10,369 nt of DNA. It comes from Salinirussus sp. (GTDB taxonomy: Archaea > Halobacteriota > Halobacteria > Halobacteriales > Haloarculaceae). Position 1 is the stretch's first letter; each line of letters opens with the position of its first letter. Below the pieces are notes generated by a model. It was given only the letters and a program-made list of their open reading frames with translations. It made no database searches and was not told the origin of the DNA. The stretch is from NCBI GenBank assembly GCA_028275005.1, contig JAQCNN010000222.1, positions 1 to 10,369 on the forward strand, read 5' to 3'. Shown here piece by piece: positions 5,717 through 10,369 of the stretch. The translations under genes were made by a program, and so were the position numbers.

Positions 5717-6649
5717 TCAGTCGCCGTCCACCCGCTTTGCGTCGGTCCGGGCTTCCGCAACGGACATCCCGTCCCGTTCGACCGCCTCGACGAACAGCTC
5801 GCCGGCGCGGTAGGAGGAGCGGACCATCGGGCCGGACGCACAGTACAGAAAGTCGAGTTCCGCCTCGGCAACCCGCTCCCAGGTGTCGAAGACGTCGGGG
5901 TGGACGTACTCGCTCACCTCCAGATGCGACCGGGACGGTTGGAGATACTGCCCCAGCGTCACCACGTCGACACCCACGGCCCGCAGGTCCCGGAGCGTCC
6001 GGTAGACCTCGTGGGCGTACTCCCCGACCCCGAGCATGACTGAGGTCTTCGCGTAGGGCTCGGCGTCGGCGACCTGTGAGAGCACCGCAAGCGACTGCTC
6101 GTAGCCTGCCCGCCGGTCGCGGACGGGCCACTGGAGGCGCTCGACGGTCTCGACGTTGTGGGCGAGCACGTCCGGCCCGGCGTCGATAACCCGCTGGACC
6201 AGCCGCCGCTCGCCCTGGAAGTCCGGGATGAGTGCCTCCACCAGAACCGAGGGGTCCCGGCGCTTGATCTCGCGGACGGTCTCGGCGAAGTGGCCTGCCC
6301 CCTGGTCGGGCAGGTCGTCGCGGTCCACCGACGTGAGGACGACGTAATCCAGCCCGATCTCGGCGACTGCGTCGGCGACCTGTTCGGGCTCCTCGGGGTC
6401 AGGCGGCTCCATCCCGCCGGTCTCGACGTCACAGAAGTTACAGCCCCGCGAGCAGCGGTCGCCCAGCAGCATGAACGTCGCCGTCCCCGGCCCGTCCCTC
6501 CCCGACCAGCACTCCCCGAGATTCGGGCAGTTTGCCTCCTCACACACCGTGTTGAGGTCCCGCTCTCGCAGCGACTCCTTTATATGGGTGAACCGCTGGC
6601 CCGCCGGCGGCCGCGTCTTTAGCCACTCCGGCTTGCGCACACCACTCAT
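5717..6649 (-). CDS. lipA: Lipoyl synthase (radical SAM)
   Basis: A 310-residue radical SAM enzyme that inserts two sulfurs into protein-bound octanoyl groups to make lipoyl cofactor. The auxiliary [4Fe-4S] cluster motif is C36, C41, C47 (CEEANCPNLGEC, spacing CX4CX5C). The radical SAM cluster is C66, C70, C73 (DRCSRGCNFCDV, CX3CX2C). RSSY (277-280) holds the conserved Ser that binds the auxiliary cluster. LTSVDRDDLPDQGAGHF (105-121), HNVETVERL (164-172) and TLGQYLQPS (231-239) are further LipA blocks. Length is normal. ATG 6649-6647 is chosen because it gives MSGVRKPEWLK, the usual short N-terminus, and follows a well-placed TATA element. A longer frame to 6712 would read through that element. 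Its product would activate partners of the downstream lpdA enzyme, a sensible functional pairing. It is divergent from the histidine kinase gene. Confidence 0.97.
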   Translation of the reverse strand: MSGVRKPEWLKTRPPAGQRFTHIKESLRERDLNTVCEEANCPNLGECWSGRDGPGTATFMLLGDRCSRGCNFCDVETGGMEPPDPEEPEQVADAVAEIGLDYVVLTSVDRDDLPDQGAGHFAETVREIKRRDPSVLVEALIPDFQGERRLVQRVIDAGPDVLAHNVETVERLQWPVRDRRAGYEQSLAVLSQVADAEPYAKTSVMLGVGEYAHEVYRTLRDLRAVGVDVVTLGQYLQPSRSHLEVSEYVHPDVFDTWERVAEAELDFLYCASGPMVRSSYRAGELFVEAVERDGMSVAEARTDAKRVDGD

Positions 6650-6672
6650 TGTCGCCTGTTGCAGGCCCGCCG

Positions 6673-6679
6673 ACAAAAG
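6673..6679 (-). promoter_or_regulatory. TATA-like promoter element for lipA
   Basis: Read on the minus strand this is cttttgt, lying 24-30 bases before the lipA ATG. It is the only AT-rich stretch in the lipA side of the divergent region, fits a leaderless transcript, and supports the 6649 start. Confidence 0.6.
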
Positions 6680-6822
6680 CGTGCGGTCCACCGGCCCGGG
6701 GGCCGCCGCCAACGCCGCTCGGTCACCGGGCCGGTAACCCGGCCCTCGCCCACGCCACCCTTTCGGGTGTTCGCGTGTGGACCCGGAACACTCAAGCGTG
6801 CACCCTTCGATCAGGTCTTTTC

Positions 6823-7860
6823 ATGGACAAAGTCGGGCCGGAGTTCTTCGAGACGATGGTCGAGACCGTCGGTGTCGGCGTTGCGATCTACGGCGCCGAC
6901 GGGCGGTACCGCTACGTCAACGGGGCGTACGCCGACTTACTGGGGACCGACCGGGCGGCGCTGGTCGGTATCCCGGTCTGTGAGGTCGCTGTCGACCTCG
7001 ACCCTGCCCGGTTCGACGGCTACTGGGACTCCTTTGCGGACGGTGAGACGCGGACGGCCGAGACCGAACACCGTCACGGCGGACAGACGGTGCCGGTCGC
7101 GACGGTCACCACCCGACACCGGATCGACGGCACCCCGTACAACTTCGGCACGGTCAAAGATATCTCCGAGCGAAAGGCCCGCGAACGGGAGGTCAACCGA
7201 CAGAACGAGCGGCTGGACTCCTTTGCGGGCGTCGTTGCCCACGACCTCCGGAACCCGCTCAACGTCGCCCAGAACTACCTCGAACTCCTCCGGGACGACG
7301 TCGACCGCGAGGAGGCCGCGCTGGTCGAGAGCGCACTCGGCCGGATGGAGACGCTGATCGACGACCTGCTGACACTGGCCCGGGAGGGTGAGAGCATCAG
7401 CGAGACGGAGTCGGTGTCGCTACACGAGGCCGCAACCGTGGCCTGGGGGAGCACGCGAAGCCCCGGCGCGGACCTGACCGTCGACGGCGACGCGACAATC
7501 GCCGCTGACGGGGCACGGCTCCGGCAACTGCTCGAGAACCTCTTTGGCAACGCCGTGGAACACGGTTCCACGAGCCCTCACCGGGAGGCCGACGACGCCG
7601 CCGACCGCGACGAGGGGGTTTCGGTCCGTGTCGGGCCGCTCGCTGAGGGCTTCTACGTCGCCGACGACGGCCCTGGTATCCCCGAGGACCAGCACGCGGA
7701 GGTCTTCGACCCCGGTCACTCGACGGACGACGACGGCACCGGGTTCGGGCTCGCCATCGTCCGGGAGATCGCCGAGGCTCACGGCTGGGATATCCGCGTG
7801 ACCGACGCCGAGGACGGGGGCGCACGCTTCGAGGTGACCGGCGTGTCCCGGGCCGAGTGA
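6823..7860 (+). CDS. PAS-domain sensor histidine kinase, soluble
   Basis: A 345-residue kinase with no transmembrane segment, so probably cytoplasmic. A single PAS domain (about 5-117) starts FFETMVETVGVGVAIYGADG and ends in GTVKDISERK, the typical PAS-PAC exit. The HisKA domain follows, with the phosphorylated His at H140 in VVAHDLRNPLN. The ATPase domain has the N box ENLFGNAVEHGS (238-249), G1 box DDGPGIP (281-287), F box VFDPGHST (294-301) and G2 box GTGFGLAIV (305-313). A charged insertion (251-265) sits between the N and G1 boxes. All catalytic elements are present. No response regulator gene is adjacent, so it is an orphan kinase, as is common in haloarchaea. The ligand or signal is unknown. 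ATG 6823 is chosen since the PAS fold begins right after it; upstream sequence in frame is Pro/Arg-rich. Its promoter is unclear, with ctcaagcg at 6791-6798 a weak candidate. Confidence 0.93.
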   Translation: MDKVGPEFFETMVETVGVGVAIYGADGRYRYVNGAYADLLGTDRAALVGIPVCEVAVDLDPARFDGYWDSFADGETRTAETEHRHGGQTVPVATVTTRHRIDGTPYNFGTVKDISERKAREREVNRQNERLDSFAGVVAHDLRNPLNVAQNYLELLRDDVDREEAALVESALGRMETLIDDLLTLAREGESISETESVSLHEAATVAWGSTRSPGADLTVDGDATIAADGARLRQLLENLFGNAVEHGSTSPHREADDAADRDEGVSVRVGPLAEGFYVADDGPGIPEDQHAEVFDPGHSTDDDGTGFGLAIVREIAEAHGWDIRVTDAEDGGARFEVTGVSRAE

Positions 7861-7921
7861 CCGTTACCGGCCCATTGGCCCCGTGAGGCCCCGCAGTTCG
7901 CCACGCGGTGACACGGTAACG
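7861..7921. repeat. Short inverted repeat downstream of the histidine kinase
   Basis: The arms cgttaccg (7862-7869) and cggtaacg (7914-7921) are perfectly complementary over 8 bases and enclose 44 bases. They lie between the kinase stop and the TATA element of the ABC operon. They might form a weak terminator hairpin or a regulator half-site pair. Chance occurrence is also possible. Confidence 0.25.
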
Positions 7922-7926
7922 ACGAA

Positions 7927-7934
7927 CCTTAGTG
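7927..7934 (+). promoter_or_regulatory. TATA-like promoter element for the ABC transporter operon
   Basis: The sequence ccttagtg is centred about 26 bases before the ATG at 7957, as expected for a leaderless transcript covering both ABC genes. The AT content is modest, so this is a moderate call. Confidence 0.45.
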
Positions 7935-7956
7935 GCAGAGGACCCTCACTGTTTGT

Positions 7957-8958
7957 ATGTCTAGTTCTGTTGCGATCGCCGCCGAGGACCTCGTGAAGGA
8001 GTACGAGGGGACCCGTGCGTTGGACGGGTTCTCGGTGTCGGTCGACCGCGGCGAGTTCTTCGGGTTGCTCGGCCCGAACGGCGCCGGAAAGACGACGTTT
8101 ATCGAGACACTCGTCGGGCTGAGCGGACCGACGGCCGGCACTGCCGCGGTCTTCGGCCACGACGTCGTCGCCGACCGGCGGGCCGTCCGCCAGCGGGTCG
8201 GACTGGCCCCACAGGAGTACAACGTCGACCGGTTCTTTCCGATCCGAGAGGTGCTCGAGCACAAGGCCGGCTACCACGGTATCCGCCACGAGACGGCGCA
8301 GAAACGGGCCGACTGGGCGCTCGACCGGGTTGGTCTCCAGGAGAAAGCCGGTGCCACGTTCAAGAGCCTCAGCGGCGGGATGAAACGCCGGGTCCTCCTT
8401 GCGCGGGCGCTGGTGACCGACCCCGACCTCCTCATCCTCGACGAGCCGACCGCGGGGGTCGACGTCCAGCTTCGCCGGGAGATCTGGGACGTCGTCAAGG
8501 ACCTCAACGACGGTGGGATGACGGTGCTGCTGACGACCCACTACATAAAGGAGGCCGAGCGGCTCTGTGACCGGGTCTGTATCATGGAGGCGGGCCGGAG
8601 TGTCGCCGTCGACACCCCCGCCGAACTCCGGCGCCGCGGGACCGACACCTACCACCTGGGGGTCGCGGGTCGCCCGCCCGGGGGCGCCCTCGACGGGATC
8701 GACGAGGTCGTCTCGGTGGAGCGGACCGATGCAGGGCTGGCGGTCGAGGCTGGCCGCTCCAGCGGCGCGCTCCCCGCGGTCATAACCGCGCTAACCGAGG
8801 CCGGCGTGACCGTGACCGACGTCGAGACCGAGCCAACGAGCCTGGAGGACGTGTTCGTCGACATGACCCGCACCGACAGCGACCGCGCCACACCCGCCCG
8901 GCCCGACGAGGGCACCGGGTCGGAGACCGATGGCCCCGACATAGAGGTGACACGATGA
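7957..8958 (+). CDS. ABC transporter ATP-binding protein (DrrA/NodI-like, ABC-2 exporter)
   Basis: A 333-residue ATPase that would power the membrane protein encoded next to it. Walker A is GPNGAGKTT (39-47), the Q-loop is GLAPQEYN (82-89, Q86), the signature is LSGGMKRR (138-145), Walker B is LLILDEP (158-164) with catalytic E163, the D-loop follows at AGVD (166-169), and the switch His is H195 in LTTHY. After the nucleotide-binding domain (about 1-225) a small C-terminal domain ends with TSLEDVFVDMT (294-304), the hallmark of the DrrA/CcmA-type exporters of drugs or polysaccharides. The last 29 residues are a hydrophilic, Asp/Glu/Thr-rich tail, probably disordered. Its stop overlaps the start of the permease gene in ATGA, so the two are translationally coupled. 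The substrate is not identifiable. Confidence 0.94.
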   Translation: MSSSVAIAAEDLVKEYEGTRALDGFSVSVDRGEFFGLLGPNGAGKTTFIETLVGLSGPTAGTAAVFGHDVVADRRAVRQRVGLAPQEYNVDRFFPIREVLEHKAGYHGIRHETAQKRADWALDRVGLQEKAGATFKSLSGGMKRRVLLARALVTDPDLLILDEPTAGVDVQLRREIWDVVKDLNDGGMTVLLTTHYIKEAERLCDRVCIMEAGRSVAVDTPAELRRRGTDTYHLGVAGRPPGGALDGIDEVVSVERTDAGLAVEAGRSSGALPAVITALTEAGVTVTDVETEPTSLEDVFVDMTRTDSDRATPARPDEGTGSETDGPDIEVTR

Positions 8959-9755
8959 GCCTCCGGGAGCGAGCACGCGAGGGTCGGCTGCCCAACTGGG
9001 CGGTCCGGACGTTGGCGCTCGGACGCCGGGAGGTGTTGCGGGTGGTCCGCCGGCCGAAGAACACGGTGCTCCCGCCGATCGTCACCAACGCGCTGTACGT
9101 GACGGTGTTCGGCGTCATTCTCGGCGCCCGGATCGGCGACACCGCCGGGGTCCCGTATCTCCAGTTCGTCATCCCGGGGTTGATCGCGCTTGGCACCATC
9201 ACCCAGTCGTTCCAGAACGCCTCCTTCACCCTGTTTCACGGCCGCTGGGAGGAGTACGTCGAGAGTGTCGTCGCCTCGCCGATGGGCCACCGCGAACAGG
9301 TGACCGCCTACCTCCTGGCGAGTGCCGTCCGCGGACTGGCGGTCGGGCTGGTGATCTTCGGGCTCGGCCTGGTCTTCTCGGAGATCCCGGTCCGCCGGCC
9401 GCTGGTGGCCGTCGCCGCACTGGTGCTCGTGGTCACCCTCTTTGGCAGCCTGGGGATCGCCGGCGGGCTGTGGGCCGATGACTTCGACCAGCTGACCGTC
9501 TTCAACCAGTTTTTGATCCAGCCGCTGGTCTTCTTTGGCGGGGTGTTCTACCCGGTCTCGGACCTGCCGGGGCTGGTGGAGACGGTCTCGTATCTCAACC
9601 CGATGGTCTACATCGTCAGCGGCGTCCGCTTTGGCCTGCTCGGACAGGCCGAGGTGTCACCGGTCGTCTCGCTTGGCGTACTCGCCGGCGCCTCGGTCGT
9701 CGCGGTCGCCGCCGTGCTGGCGCTGATGGCCCGGGGCTACGGGCTCCGCGACTGA
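8955..9755 (+). CDS. ABC-2 type transporter permease
   Basis: A 266-residue integral membrane protein, partner of the preceding ATPase. About six hydrophobic segments are visible, near residues 41-58, 67-85, 116-141, 149-173, 183-203 and 237-260. This is the layout of ABC-2 (DrrB/NodJ-like) permeases. The cytoplasmic N-terminus is basic (RERAREG, GRREVLRVVRRPKN). The stretch WEEYVESVVASPMGHRE (92-108) fits the conserved cytoplasmic coupling region, and FFGGVFYPVSDLPGLVETVS (194-213) followed by LNPMVYIVSGVRFGLLG matches the family signature before the last segment. There is no signal peptide. The ATGA overlap with the ATPase gene fixes the start. Together they form a two-gene exporter, presumably acting as a dimer of each subunit. 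The cargo is unknown. Confidence 0.93.
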   Translation: MSLRERAREGRLPNWAVRTLALGRREVLRVVRRPKNTVLPPIVTNALYVTVFGVILGARIGDTAGVPYLQFVIPGLIALGTITQSFQNASFTLFHGRWEEYVESVVASPMGHREQVTAYLLASAVRGLAVGLVIFGLGLVFSEIPVRRPLVAVAALVLVVTLFGSLGIAGGLWADDFDQLTVFNQFLIQPLVFFGGVFYPVSDLPGLVETVSYLNPMVYIVSGVRFGLLGQAEVSPVVSLGVLAGASVVAVAAVLALMARGYGLRD

Positions 9756-9780
9756 ACGGGGCGGGACGGAACGCGAAACC

Positions 9781-9787
9781 CCTTTGT
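9781..9787 (+). promoter_or_regulatory. TATA-like promoter element for the helicase gene
   Basis: The sequence cctttgt is centred 27 bases before the GTG at 9811. It is the best AT-containing stretch in the 55-base gap after the permease and supports the GTG as a leaderless start. Confidence 0.45.
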
Positions 9788-9810
9788 CGGCGGCGGCCCC
9801 TCTCACACCC

Positions 9811-10369
9811 GTGTCAGGTCCGCCCGACGCCGAGGCCGAAACCGCGGTCGCGGACGTACTCCCCGACTTTGCCGACGCCTTTCCCTTCGAGCAGTTCAAT
9901 CCGATGCAGACCGCCACCCTGCCGGCCCTGCTCGACACGACCGACAACGTCGTCGTCAGCGCGCCGACCGCAAGCGGCAAGACCGCCGTTGCCGAGGTGG
10001 CCATCTGCCGGACACTCGCCGAGGGCGGGACCGCCCTCTTTCTGGCCCCGCTGCGCGCGCTCACAAACGAGAAAGAGCGGGAGTGGGAGGCCTTCGAGGA
10101 GCTCGGCTACTCGGTGTACGTCGTCACCGGCGAGCGCGACCTGAACCCCCGCCGGGCCGAGCGCGCCGACGTCCTGGTGATGACCCCCGAGAAGGCCGAC
10201 TCCGCCACCCGCAAGTACGACTCCCGGCGGTACTCCTTCGTCACCGACATCGACTGTTGTATCATCGACGAGGTCCACCTGCTCGACTCCGAGAAACGGG
10301 GCAGCGTTCTCGAGGTGACCGTTGCCCGTCTCCGGCGGCTCTGTGACCCCCGGGTGGTCGCCCTCTCGG
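9811..10369 (+). CDS. SF2 Ski2/Mer3-like DEVH-box helicase, N-terminal part (runs off right edge)
   Basis: A plus-strand frame opens at GTG 9811 and stays open for 186 codons to the window end. The protein starts VSGPPDAEAETAVADVLPDF and shows ordered SF2 motifs. These are a Q-like motif FNPMQ (30-34), motif I SAPTASGKT (50-58), motif Ia APLRALTNEK (81-90), motif Ib TPEK (127-130), and motif II IIDEVHLLDSEKRG (151-164). DEVH with HLLDS..RG places it with the Ski2/Brr2/Hel308 group rather than DEAD RNA helicases. Haloarchaeal relatives, sometimes named Hel308b, are usually several hundred residues long, so most of the protein lies beyond this window. It probably unwinds DNA during repair or fork restart, but an RNA role cannot be excluded. 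The next residues, RVVALS, lead toward motif III, which is cut off. Family is certain; subfamily is less so. Confidence 0.9.
   Translation, partial: MSGPPDAEAETAVADVLPDFADAFPFEQFNPMQTATLPALLDTTDNVVVSAPTASGKTAVAEVAICRTLAEGGTALFLAPLRALTNEKEREWEAFEELGYSVYVVTGERDLNPRRAERADVLVMTPEKADSATRKYDSRRYSFVTDIDCCIIDEVHLLDSEKRGSVLEVTVARLRRLCDPRVVALS

Noticed and set aside
5079..6131. Long minus-strand frame bridging lipA and lpdA
   Set aside because: It overlaps both real genes in another frame and is an Arg/Gly-rich translation with no domain.
6649..6822. N-terminal extension of the histidine kinase
   Set aside because: The 58 added residues are Pro/Arg-rich and overlap the lipA promoter region. The PAS domain begins right after ATG 6823.

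Overview
The window looks like a chromosomal segment of a haloarchaeon. GC is high, with G or C at most third codon positions. The predicted proteins are rich in Asp and Glu. Several genes have a TATA-like element about 25-30 bases before the start codon and no leader or Shine-Dalgarno sequence, the usual leaderless arrangement. Several families are typical of Halobacteria: a DUF5786 protein, a DUF99 protein, a class III PHA synthase and a Ski2-type helicase. The species cannot be named from the sequence alone.

Layout. At the left edge is the 5' part of a metallo-beta-lactamase-fold hydrolase on the minus strand, facing away from a plus-strand run. That run is a 59-residue acidic DUF5786 protein, a DUF99 protein overlapping it by four bases, and a family 4 uracil-DNA glycosylase with its own promoter. 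An 80-base nested palindrome abuts the glycosylase stop codon. Next come hisH (histidine biosynthesis) and a PhaC-type polyhydroxyalkanoate synthase that carries a C-terminal helix-hairpin-helix segment. On the minus strand, ending three bases from phaC, lie lpdA (dihydrolipoyl dehydrogenase) and, upstream of it, lipA (lipoyl synthase). Divergent from lipA is a soluble PAS-domain histidine kinase. It is followed by a two-gene ABC-2 exporter (ATPase and permease, ATGA overlap) and by the first 186 codons of an SF2 Ski2/Mer3-like helicase that runs off the right edge.

How the genes may work together. DUF99 and the glycosylase are adjacent, which fits a small group for handling deaminated DNA. 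lipA and lpdA both serve lipoate-dependent 2-oxoacid dehydrogenase or glycine cleavage complexes, but no E1, E2 or glycine cleavage gene is present. The ABC ATPase and permease form one transporter. The remaining genes look like separately expressed housekeeping genes.

No tRNA, rRNA, CRISPR array or complete insertion sequence was seen. The most unusual items are the nested palindrome at 1764-1843, the PhaC/helix-hairpin-helix fusion, and the DUF99-glycosylase pairing.
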